From NCBI GenBank assembly GCA_013399115.1, contig VXAA01006036.1, positions 8,209 to 72,208 on the forward strand: 64,000 nt of DNA. Direction: 5' to 3'. The position numbers and the translations under genes are program-made. This DNA is from Anseranas semipalmata (taxonomy: Eukaryota; Chordata; Aves; Anseriformes; Anseranatidae). The first letter of the stretch is position 1. Each line of letters begins with the position of its first letter. Below are positions 42,501-53,525 of this stretch, one piece after another. The notes beneath the pieces were generated by a model. That model saw nothing but the letters and a program-made list of their open reading frames with translations. It did not search any database and was not told the origin of the DNA.

Positions 42501-43491
42501 GTTTGCACCATTCATGTTTTCTTGATAAATACTTATAAGAAATCCATATACTAAAAGTGAAACGTTGTGGAACATTCTTACTGCTGGAAGCTGGATGATG
42601 CCAGAATTTTCTCAGTGCTATCAGATGATGACAGCCAGTTAACTTTACAGTGTCTTTCAGTACAAACAAAACATTGTACAGTACATTTTTGGCAACCTAA
42701 TGGGATTTATATCAATATGCTCCACTATATCCTAAGTATATCCCAATCAGATAGCTTAAAGAATGAGAACTGTTTGTTTTTCTATTCTTTTCAGAAAACT
42801 GGATCATCTTACAAGCCAGTGTTCCACCCAAACATACTTCCTCTTCCTCATTCTGAGTAGCATACGTCCTGTAGATATCTCATTATACACTGCCACATGG
42901 TCTCATTTTTGTATCAAACTGCCTGATGTAACCTTAATTTCAAAAAGACAGCCATTAGTTGTTTAATACACACTTGCTGTAATTAGATATTTTAATTGAG
43001 CCAGTATATACTGAAACTGACTTTCTGTTCCTTTCCAGCTGATCTGTTAAGCAGTATTGCTTTTTAATTTATTAAAAGGTCTGACTAGCTTTTGCCTTAT
43101 TAGTCTCAGAATTTTTTCCTCCAATTCTATATTTGTAAATACTGTCAGCCTCGTGGGTAGTTGAAGCACAATCTCGGGGCCTGGGCCTAACCCCTCCTGC
43201 CTTAAAGACGTTCCTCATGTCTGATTTGGCAAGCGAGTTAAAGGCCTGTATCTCTAACACCCAAGCTGTGTATGCTCTGCAGAGACTGAACTCTTGGTTT
43301 CCAAGGCTGATTCATCGTTAAGAAAATACTTGCATATTTATGTGGACTTAAGTGTTTATTAAAAAATGTGTTAAATGCCTGTAACAAATTGTGAGGAATA
43401 TTAATGCTTTTATGTATGAACTTGGTGGTTTTGGTGCAGTTTTTGTGAAAATGCAAAATCATTTCAGGAGTGTTTTTATGTATTCTAGAGT

Positions 43492-43647
43492 ACTCAAGAA
43501 AATACATCAGATTCATTAATGAAAGATCACCTTTTCCAACACGAAACTGTAGTAACCAGTGAACCTTACAACAGTTCAAATTTAAGGCCTTCAACATTTG
43601 AGGATTTCAACACCAGGAGAGCCTGTTTTCCTAGCCAACCTCACCAG
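43492..43647 (+). CDS. SPRED1: SPRED1 coding exon 5: linker between EVH1 and KIT-binding region
   Basis: This 156-base exon (52 codons, both ends phase 0) begins [15 protein letters not shown]. It continues through a [15 protein letters not shown] segment typical of SPRED1 and ends SQPHQ before GTAAGA. The reading frame fixes the start at 43492. The AG pair two bases upstream (43488-43489) would shift frame and soon give a stop, so the acceptor has the unusual form CTAGAG with G at position -3. Human exon 5 has the same phases and about one codon more. The region is a flexible serine/threonine-rich linker without a known enzymatic role. The ORF past 43647 is intron. Confidence 0.93.
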
Positions 43648-46600
43648 GTAAGACCACCAACAAAAGCAGTTTTTACTTTGCTTGCTGTATTACTAGCACA
43701 GGATGTGGTTTCTGACAAGAAAGTGTTTTAATTCTAAATCCCTGTTTGTAGTGTTATACTCTGGACTTCTTGAAATGATCGATATAAGCTTTGCAGCTGA
43801 AATATTACAGCGTTATTATGGCAGAGGTAAAGCTTTGTTAAGGTATTTACCTATAGCATAGTGGAGCAGACTACATGAATAAGTCTTTCATTTTCTTTGA
43901 AGTCAAATTTCTGTATTACAGACTTCTTTATTTGCAACTTTGAACAGATATTTAAATTTGTTTAGAAAATGTAAACTGGTCATGGACTCTATCTCAGTTA
44001 CATGTATACTAATAATGCTGTTTTGATTAGAAGTATTTAAAAGTATCTTGAAAACGGGTATTTAGGATGCATAACACAGTGGGGCACTTCTGCTGAATAT
44101 TTTTAGTGAAACTTTGTTTATGCTGTCTAACTGCCTATTAAACTAAAATATTCTATGTTGGTACAGAAAGAAAAGCTGTATATTGGTTATGAATGAAAGG
44201 TATTAAGCTGTTAGTGGTCTTTCCTCTTTTAAGAATGTCTGCTAACTTGAGGAAGGCCGATGTACTGACATTTTTGAAAAAGAGGTCATGTTTATATGAC
44301 ATGAGATTGGAAAGGCAACGTTACAGCTTTTCTTGTAACAATATACATTTTGCTTTTTTCTAAGCCTCAAAGAACTGACCATTTTGGTAGGGTGTAGAGG
44401 TAGACTTATTAGTGAGAAAGATAATAAATAATTTGAGAGTCTAATGCCTAGAAGCAAACAAATGGGAAGCTTTTTAGAAGAAGCTTAATATCACAAGTCA
44501 AAGCAGAATGAAAGTTCAAGTAGTTGTGAACACTTCATCAGAAAATATTTCTGCACCTTGAAAAAACACTTTTTAATACGCTGGGTCATTCTTGCAAAGA
44601 AAGATAGGATTGTATGAAAGTCGTGTATCAGCTGCTTTCTAACTGCCTTATTATGCAAAAGAAACAAACAGTATTATCTGGAGAACTAATCAAAGAGCTT
44701 GAAGTTATGAATTTTTATTGTTGATCTGTGCCAATTACCTTTTTGTATAAGTCACTTTGTATTTTGGCTGTTCTGTTTGTCGAGATACATATTCCTCCAT
44801 CTTCCCATTTACTTGCAAAGAGAATTTAAGAGTTTCCTAGAGCAAGAATAGATGGGTGGTGAGGTTATCTCAGCTAATACTTATCAGTTACAGTAACTAG
44901 TCATGTACATGCTGTTAGTCTTCATTGAGTTGTAAAGAAAAGTGCATTAGCTTATGTATGTTCTAAGAGCATATATAGAGTTGGCAAGTGAGGAAATGGT
45001 AGTATAAGCTGTGATATATTGGTTAAGTCTTGTCTGATATAAATTAAATAAAAGTTTATTTGAAATGAAAATGCTAGAATTTACTTCTTGTACACTGAAA
45101 TTATTAGAGATTCCATGGAAATGTAAGTAGATAAATAGTCTTTAAAGTATTTTTCTCCTTGTACCACCACCTGCATCCAACATACCATGCTTTTTGCGTA
45201 GCCCTATTGTGCACATGTTAGAACACAGGCAAGTCAACAAAATCTCACATTCTGTACATGCACACACTGCACTCTCTGCTGAGCTCCATGCACGTGACCA
45301 TGTGGTATAGCAGATTTTGAGGTGAATACCAATTTTGTTTCAATTATCTATAAATAGATTTGAACGCTGACTGTGCTTGTAAGTCAAATACTACATGCTG
45401 AAACTAAAGAAGTGATTAATGACAGTTCAAATCCTTTCCTGTAATACTGTAAGAATGTTATTTAAAAAGAATACCCAAGTCCTTCAGCTCCTCGCCTTCT
45501 GGTGTGTGTTTAACTTAAATTTAGTGCTTTGCAATGTTGCATTCAGCTGCTGTTGTCCTCATATTGCAGAGTTTCAACTAGAGCAGTCAGGTGCATCCAT
45601 TTGTTTGAGGGGAGTCAGTGAAGGCTGCAGTACTGAGTGAGAGTCCGTGCCTTGTGTAAAGGTGAAACCCTTCAAGTAAGGTGTAGTACTAGTAAGTTCA
45701 GCCATGTCAACAAAAATTTTCTGCCTGATTTCCAGTTGGCTAATTATGTTCATAATGAGATTCTCTGTGGAGTTTGGCTGTAATACTCTTCCTCACTTCC
45801 TGATTCAGCTGTTACACAGAGTTTGCACCTGTACTGTGATTTATTATTGTGAATGTCTAGAGGACTATGTTCATTATTTTCATTGAATTTTGCTGGTATT
45901 TGTGCCAAATGAAATCTGGGCTTTATATAGTTTGTAAGTTTTTATGTACCTCGTGCTTTCATATAGGTGCTATTAAACACTCAATATGTAAGGATTTTAT
46001 AAATAAAGCTTATCCAACATTTCTCCTGTTTGCTTGTTTTCCAACATTTATCACTTCCTTTCTTAATTAATGATTTCTTAATATCAGTTGCATACATACA
46101 ATCATAATACATCGGACCTTAAGCGTTTTAGTAAGTGTTTGGCTGGGGACTTGAAAAAAAGAAATAAGTTCTATGTATGTGTTATGCTCAAGCAAATAAA
46201 ACAACAAAGATTGAGGAGAGGTCAGATTTTACAGTTGTTGGTATTTGTAGTGATCTTTAACACCTATTAGCTGTCTGGGGAATGGGACATTGAGGGTGGA
46301 TTTTTTGATTTCAGGTTTTTGGTTTTTTTTTTCCTTTTAAACAATGGGTTTTATTTAGTGTCTTAAATGCATGCTTCGTACTCTGTTTGGGCAGTGGGGT
46401 AAGGATCCTTTGTGCTTGTAACATATGCAACTGTAATGACATTTTTGTTACTTTTTTCCTCTTGAATTTATGCCATTAACAGTTCCAAAAAGACAATTAT
46501 CCATAGCTAGTTACCGATGCTAAAACAATAGGCTGTTTCTCCTTTTTGAAAACAGAGTAGAGTTTGGAAGCAGTCTGCTTTTATAAGTAAAGGGTTGGCC

Positions 46601-48384
46601 TGCTTGCATCAGAGCCAGGGGAAGTATGGAAGAGCTGTGATGTCAGCTGAATAGGTTATAGCCTTTCTTCATACCATATCCTCTAGACCTCGTGGAAGTC
46701 CAACTAAGCGGCTTGGAGCCAAGACAAAAATTGTTCTCATTAGCATACTGCAATTGAAGCTCACAGGGCAAAGTAACTCTAATCACAATTCTGTAATTAA
46801 TGTATATCACAGAAAGATTACTAAGCAGGGTTGGTGCAGGGATGGTTAGAGCAGGCTACAGATATGCCAACTTATGGTTATGTAAGAATATTATAAGAAG
46901 CTATTCCGTCCTCTTCTGCATTCTACCCCAAAACTGGGACATGCAGACTTCAGTGTAGTAGGAGCATAGACACATGCAAAGTGAAAGTGAAGTGTTAACT
47001 TAAAACATCATCTTCAGTAATGCTTTGTTTCACACTGCAACAGATTAGGGACATACTAATTCCCATTAATTTGATCAGTACTAATAAAGCCATGATACAG
47101 ATGCCAAAGATGCGTTTCCAAGTAATTCCTGATTCTGGGAGAATTTTTCAGGCTAATGGGTTAGGGAGTGATTTTCAGTCTTTTCTGTGAGATGTTTTGC
47201 AGACTGCGCACTTGACAGGAGAAAAAAGGCGGAATTAGACTCGAAGCTCAGTTATATTCTGGCTCTGATTATAATAGCCCTACAGTGTAGGAAAATAATT
47301 GCCTGTCTGTAAGGCAGGAATACTGGGACATACTGAGATTTTTGCTTTTTTGCTGGACTATCTGCTGTTTTTGGAAGCTCCTTCCATACACGTGCTAAAC
47401 TTTATCCTGTCATTATTTGCACATTTTCTTAAGTCACTTGTAATGTGATTTCAGTAACATTCAGTGGCAGTCTACCTTACACTTGTATCTAAGTTCTGCA
47501 GTATTTCAATTCTGATGTTTCAGATTTATCACCTTCAAAAACTTTTTCATACCGCCTTGCCCTTTCATTGTAAGACAGAATGAACTCTCTTATCTCTGTG
47601 TTGTTTGCTCTGTATGTGTTTAGCACGTCCCTTGTTACTTGCCCATTAAGGTAAAAAGTCTTGAATTATGGTCAGTTCATTACAAGCTGAGAATTTTAAA
47701 AGTACTTACGCATTTGTCTGCTGGTGTACTAAACTAACCAATTTCAGTAAAGTACTGTATGTTAGCTAAGGGTGAGATGCATTTAGAAGCTGCTGTTATT
47801 GAACACAAGAAACTTGTTTGATCATACTACTGAACCTTACAGAAAGAATATTGTTCTTAATTTGGCAAAGTCTAGACTACAGCTTTGAGTAACCTATATT
47901 TGATACTATTGTAGCAAAAGTGGAGGGAGTTTGAAAACTTGGAGCAGGAATAAAGGCTATGGAAAGCTTCTCCTTAGACAGCATGAGCAACTCAACATGA
48001 ATGTATCAGGGAGTTAATCCTAAAATTGTCACTGACACATGAACCCAGCAAAGTCACATAGGGCATTGTTGATCTGTGGAATTAATTGCCACTGTAAGAT
48101 GTTAAAGCCCAAATTCTGAGCATAATACAAAGAACAGTATCAAATTTTATGTGGATACCAAGATATCCAGAGCTCTTAAGAGACACTAAAAAGTCAGGAA
48201 GGAATATGAAACCTCATGGTGCTAATATCATGGGGAAGACTGTAAATTGTACTGGTAAGAAAATAAGCTGAAAACTTTATCTTCATGCAACAAGGAAAAC
48301 ATCCTACACTCCAATTTTTACATTGTAGGTGGACATAAATTTGGGACTTCACTATAGTAAACTAATCTTGCTTTGCCATTTCAG
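43648..48384 (+). other. SPRED1: SPRED1 intron 5 (no exon 6 detected)
   Basis: This 4.7 kb interval joins two phase-0 exons and has GT-AG ends. In mammals the corresponding interval is split by a 102-base in-frame exon. I read through the interval on the plus strand for that segment, which includes a MEYVQRQISKECG-like stretch, and did not find it. No N gap lies in this interval. No repeats were recognised apart from short T runs. Confidence 0.75.
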
Positions 48385-49044
48385 GTCCCACCGAAGTCAA
48401 TCAGACATGTTAGCTTTCAGGATGAAGATGAAATCGTTAGAATAAACCCTCGTGATATTTTGATACGTCGTTATGCAGACTACAGGCATCCTGACATGTG
48501 GAAGAACGACCTGGAGAGGGATGATGCAGACTCAAATATACCATTTTCTAAATCGGACAGTAAAAAATCTGACTATTTATACCCATGTGGGGATGGAACT
48601 AAGCTGAATTCCCTGAAAGACTCAAAGAGTTCTGTGGTATTTAAAACTCAGCCTTCCTCATCAAAATTTAAAAACTCAAAAAGAAGAAAAGAGGATGGTG
48701 AGCGTTCCCGCTGTATATACTGCCAGGAAAGGTTTAATCATGAAGATAACGGCAGAGGAAAATGTCAAGATGCTCCAGATCCTATTAAAAGATGTATCTA
48801 CCAAGTTAGTTGCATGCTTTGCGCAGAGAGCATGCTGTATCACTGCATGTCAGACTCTGAAGGAGATTTCTCTGATCCTTGCTCATGTGACACTAGTGAT
48901 GACAAGTTCTGCTTACGCTGGTTAGCACTGGTAGCGCTGTCATTCATTGCTCCATGTATGTGCTGCTACCTCCCCTTGAGAGCATGCCATCACTGCGGTG
49001 AGGTGTGTGGGTGCTGTGGAGGGAAGCATAAAGCTGCAGGATGA
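48385..49044 (+). CDS. SPRED1: SPRED1 last coding exon: KIT-binding region and SPR domain, with stop
   Basis: The exon opens in phase 0 after TTTGCCATTTCAG with [20 protein letters not shown] and runs 219 codons to TGA at 49042-49044. About residues 9-61 of the exon, including [17 protein letters not shown] and [12 protein letters not shown], match the KIT-binding region. A basic lysine/arginine stretch follows ([12 protein letters not shown]). The Sprouty-related SPR domain runs from about 48706 to the end, with eighteen cysteines in CxxC, CxC and CC groupings, a hydrophobic [20 protein letters not shown] stretch and a [11 protein letters not shown] tail. This domain targets the protein to the plasma membrane through palmitoylated cysteines and caveolin contacts, and is needed to suppress RAF-ERK activation. 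The exon is intact, with no frameshift, and the agreement with SPRED1 here is extremely close. Confidence 0.99.
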   Translation, partial: VPPKSIRHVSFQDEDEIVRINPRDILIRRYADYRHPDMWKNDLERDDADSNIPFSKSDSKKSDYLYPCGDGTKLNSLKDSKSSVVFKTQPSSSKFKNSKRRKEDGERSRCIYCQERFNHEDNGRGKCQDAPDPIKRCIYQVSCMLCAESMLYHCMSDSEGDFSDPCSCDTSDDKFCLRWLALVALSFIAPCMCCYLPLRACHHCGEVCGCCGGKHKAAG

Positions 49045-49589
49045 ATCGGTCTTGTGCCAAACAGAGCTGAAAATCTTTGTTTCCAGGAAGCATCTGACTT
49101 GGATTTGTAGAAGCTTTTTGGCAAGCTGAAGGGAATCTTCTTTCATGTAAGAGATGCTTGATGTGGAAGAAGCAACAAGACTTGTCAGACCTTGGCATTT
49201 TACAAGTGCTAGCCATGCCTAACTATTTCCTTTAAGCGCGTGGCATTTGTTGCAAGTTGTGAAGGAGATTTTGCAAAGGAAAGCCTGTTCTTATTATTGG
49301 CTATAAAATGAGTATATAAACTATGACTATACTAAAAGGGATTAACTTTTGCCACTTTGTACATTCATGGTTTAGGTGAGGGGGCTCTTTTAAAAGGATT
49401 AAAACTTATCTGAGGGGAAATTTTAACTAAAAGTGCACTAGTGACAGTTGATTTAAGATGAAGAAAAGTTAATACTCGGCAAATGAGAATTGAAACTGAT
49501 TTTAAGTGCAACTAAATCACTTATTAATAGTTTTTTGGAAGCGACTTTATGTATAAATAACAAATGTTTATATTTAACTAAATGTGCAA

Positions 49590-49596
49590 GGTACGA
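49590..49596 (+). promoter_or_regulatory. SPRED1: Candidate miR-126-3p target site in SPRED1 3'UTR
   Basis: GGTACGA pairs with nucleotides 2-7 of miR-126-3p and has an A opposite nucleotide 1 (7mer-A1 type). SPRED1 is an established miR-126 target in mammals and fish, where repression in endothelium releases VEGF and FGF signalling. The site lies about 0.55 kb after the stop. Function in this species is inferred from the seed match and known biology. Confidence 0.6.
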
Positions 49597-49657
49597 ATTA
49601 TTACATGTTATACTTCCCTTCCCTCTGATATAGTAGGTATGGACAATATCTACTGTC

Positions 49658-49665
49658 ACATTCCA
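49658..49665 (+). promoter_or_regulatory. SPRED1: Candidate miR-1/miR-206 8-mer site in SPRED1 3'UTR
   Basis: ACATTCCA is a full 8-mer complement to the miR-1/206 seed, placed 62 bases after the miR-126-type site. These are muscle microRNAs. The support is a seed match only. Confidence 0.35.
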
Positions 49666-50361
49666 TGGTAGTATTTTAAATATTTAATTAGTTAATTTAG
49701 TTGCATTTTTATTCCAGATGGACAAATTGATATTTTCAGTCCTGTTTCCCTTCAGCTACGGTTTGTGTTGAGTTGTATCCATACATTCTGATAATCTAAA
49801 AACCTTTAAAATATTAATTATTCTAGTCTTGAGTGACCAATATTTTTTGTTAAGCACAGATGTAATTGTCTAAAATGTTCTTGTTAGAACATAACATTTA
49901 TTTTTATATATAAATGACTTTGATTTCAACATAATAGCAAAAAGGAAGTTGTTTCTGTTGATCAACCAGCAAGTTGTTTTCTTTTGGGGTGTCCTCCAAA
50001 AATACTTTATTACGTATACAGATGTTCATTAAGCAAAAGGTACATTAAGACAGTTGTAACGAGTTGTCATCAGTGTTCTTGTTTATCCTTCTGTTAAACT
50101 AGGATCCTGTTCAGCTGTTTATCAAGTACTATGATTAAAACAAAATTAATAACAAAAGTGAAATTGTTTTCATTATTTTGAACTGCAACTTTTTCTTACA
50201 TGAACAAAACTACTGTTTTTTTGAACAACAACAAAAAAAAAAGACCACAGAAGACTTGAGAAATAAGTCTGAGAAATAAATTACAGCCCAAGCAAAATTG
50301 GAGTGAACTTAATTGAGTGAATTTGGAGGGAGGCTGGGGAGTGGGAAGGGGGTGAAGAGAG

Positions 50362-50417
50362 AGTGTGTGTGTGTGTGTGTGTGCATGCGTGCACACGTGT
50401 GTGTATGTGCACGTGAT
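50362..50417. repeat. (GT)n microsatellite with imperfect tail, in 3'UTR
   Basis: Eleven or so GT units are followed by an imperfect GTGCATGCGTGCACACGTGT-type tail. The tract is alternating purine-pyrimidine and partly self-complementary. Confidence 0.9.
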
Positions 50418-53400
50418 ATTGTGCACGACATTTGTTACAGCTTTGTATTTACTGTTTAATTTTCAGATAAGAATTAACTAATTAACCCTTAAGAGAATTT
50501 TTGAAAACATTGTGCTCTGCTCTGTAATGAAGTAAGAAACATTTACTTCTCATTAAAGATATGTAAAATGCTAAAAATAGTTCATTAGGGAAAGTGCCTA
50601 TTTGCTATCGCGGCTGGAGTGGGCAGATTGTCCTCAGAGTACTCTTCTTGTTAAACAAAAAACTAATCGATTTTAAAAGATGCACATGACTTACTTTTCT
50701 CACTTCCTATCCATTTTTCAGTACATTTTGTGTAGCTTTTCATACTGCATGTATCAATGCCCTGAATTTTCCTTTGTAGCCCAGAAGTAAAAGGAACAAA
50801 TGTATATAACATTATCTGTCTGTAAAATACTTTTTAAAAGAAAACATTTATATTTATATTACAGCTTGAATTGACCACGTTATGTACATAGATCATCTCA
50901 AAGTATTATTTCACATTGAAAAGAAGAAACATATATTGATAACTGTAGAAGTTACGAAAGAGCTTCTAGTTTTGTATTAAGATTGGATGAATTAAGTCCA
51001 AGAATATGACACTGTAGCAGCAGTCTTGGTTTTTACTGTTTATATATTTGAAAGCTGCTACTTTGGTTGATTTTCATGCTTCACACATTTTCAGCTTAAC
51101 TTGGTTGCCTGGAATAGACTGTTAACTTTAAAAAAAAAAAAAAAAAAAAGTAAAATGGTAATGTCTTTCTTGTGAATGAGAGAAATTTAATATTTGTAAG
51201 TGCTAGATTCTTAACTCAAGGTGAAGAGAGGTATGAACAACCTAAGAAAAGAACTTGCTGGCTGTTTATAGGTAAATGCTGTAGAGTCCTATTCTGTATA
51301 TACTTCAGAAAGAAATGAGTTTAACAATTTCCTCTGAGCACTATACAACATAGTGGAACTCCTGGTCCTGTACTGTATTTTATATGAAACATATATGCTT
51401 TAATATTTTTGAGTGTGTGCATTAATATTTTCATCCTGCATTTAACTCCTTTGCTGCTAAAATGTTTTCATCTTTTGCTTTCCTCTTTAAAGACTTGATC
51501 CGTCTAAAAAAAAGTTAATGAAATGTCATATTTTCACTTTTCCTTCTTGTGATGGAATTTGCAGTCTGCTTGCCCATTTTGAGATCAATGAAGAGAAATG
51601 CAAAAATACAGTTACATAAGGGTTGGTTTTAGAAGGATGCACACATTCCCTTTTTTCTTTTTCTGATGTTAGGGATCTTATCCACTCTTGCAATTATGAG
51701 AAGGGAACGAGAGGTGGACATACAGCAAACCCATTCCAGAACTGGCTCTCAAATCTGTGCATCTTTTGTTTTTGACAGCAAGTAAAGCTTACTCTTTCTC
51801 TTTTGAACTACTTTCTTAAGCATTTGGGAGAAGAGAATTTCCTTCCCCAATCCTTACTCCTCCCCTCTCCCTGAGCATCAGAACTGTAGCTTGTCAGGCA
51901 CGTAGTAGCAGAGCTTTGCATGGCTTGGAGGGGAGACCCAAGCCTTGGGAAACTATCACTGCATATTAAGACCCTCACTTACTGAAAAGCTTGGTTAACG
52001 TGAAAATTAAATATTTCCCCTTGAGAGGAAGTGGGGGAAGAAGCTAAATGACAGCGGCACTCGTGCACCATCTACTGGGAGAAAAACATTCAGGCTTTAT
52101 CCAGGCACAAACTCTGATTGCGTGGTAATTTAACGGGCTGTTGGTGCAGCACTTAAGCTATGAAAATAATTTAAGTTATAACTAGGAATTTACAAAATAG
52201 TACCCTGGAATCTTACAGGGATTTTTCATCTCATCATGTCTCTTAAATTTTACTATTAGTGTTAATTGAAAGTAAAAGTGCTTTAATCATAAATCTTGTT
52301 GAGCTGTTGTAACTATTTTAAATCTATTACATAAGAGCCTAAAAATTGGGAATGAAACAAAAATTCTTTGGATTCTGTCAGTAGATTTAAGAGATTTTTA
52401 CTTTCTCCTGGAGTTCTTTCCAGTAGCAAAGTGAAGGCATATTGATAGTCATGCAGAAGAAATCTGGCTTTTTGTTTTGTGATGTGAATTAAGTTTGAAT
52501 ATGCACAGGTGTGTCTGTGCACTTGCACAGTCAATTCAGTAGTTATGAGGGGTACACCTACAGCTGTGTGCAAGATTAAAGCAATATTCTGAAAATAATC
52601 TACAATTACTATGGTAACCGCTTAGTAAATAGCAGCAAATGATGGCATAAAACTCAGATGCCTTTCCAGAGCTTATGTAAGGGAAGTTCCAAGAAGGCTT
52701 AACCAATTGCCTCTACAGAAACAAAGGTATTTTGAAGAATGTCTTAATTTTGCATGTTGGAATATAACATTCCCATTTCAGATGTGTTCTCTTCAGAATG
52801 GTCTGTTCATGTGTATCTGGAGGATAATGTTCAACTCCCATGTAAATAATGCGCAGGTTCAAATTAGACTTTAAATCTTTTTAGAGCTTATGGCACAGTA
52901 AGCAGCCAGTACAGTGATACATTCATCTTAATAAAATGAAAATCAAGGTGATGACTAGCAACAAAATAATTTTTAAAAGATGCCTTATGGTACTCTTAGT
53001 CTAGCAGCTGGGTGGATAAATCTTCTGTTTTCTTTGGTGCACTGATGAATACAAGGAGGGGTGGGTTTGAGGGGTGAGGGAGTTTCGTTTCTGTTTTTGT
53101 CTTGTTTTCCTGAAAGCTTCTCTTTCTTAACTGCAAACTTCATGATTAGTTCGACAAATAAAAGCATTTGGTGAAGAAGAAGCCTTCATGTTCAAAGCTG
53201 TGGTATAATCTGTACAGAATTTTTCTTCTTTTGCTTGGTGCCATTTGCTTTCTGCCCTAATGACCTCAAAGTGCCTCATGTGTATATTGTTACCATTAAA
53301 CCTCAACTGCTATTTCTTTCTACTAAATGATGTATAATTTAGTTAACTCATCCTATAGGTGTTTCCTTTATGTATATGAATATAGCTTGTTACTTTGAGT

Positions 53401-53519
53401 ACATATTGTAAATATGCCTTTAAATTTGTAACTGGTTTGTTACATCATATCCTTGTAAGTTGACATAGCAGATAACACCATAAAAAATTGTTTAAATGTT
53501 TTTTTCCTGTAATTACCTG

Positions 53520-53525
53520 ATTAAA
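53520..53525 (+). terminator. SPRED1: Probable distal polyadenylation signal ATTAAA
   Basis: ATTAAA is preceded by T-rich and TGTA-containing sequence and followed after about 20-45 bases by a T/G-rich stretch (GATGTTTTTCCATTCTGTG). It is the last well-framed signal before the sequence loses 3'UTR-like character. The AATAAA at 53157 is the main alternative. Confidence 0.5.

Larger units (their letters stand above)
35018..43491 (+). other. SPRED1: SPRED1 intron 4
   Basis: An 8.5 kb AT-rich intron. It contains a CA microsatellite at 37162-37184, a GT run at 37840-37855, a poly(T) run at about 39867-39885 and one CR1 fragment at 39371-39520. The 36281-36450 part is rich in homeodomain-type TAAT sites and is discussed in the findings. 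No further gene was recognised. Confidence 0.85.

Noticed and set aside
43238..43597. 119-codon minus-strand ORF overlapping exon 5
   Set aside because: It is antisense to a verified SPRED1 exon and shows no similarity to anything recognised.
45570..45640. A possible exon 6 remnant: a pyrimidine/AG acceptor near 45570 followed by a 23-codon open stretch ending VSEGCSTE, faintly like the human exon 6 end
   Set aside because: The frame that matches is not phase 0 from the AG, the length is wrong, no GT donor follows before the stop, and only four or five residues agree. Chance is the better explanation.
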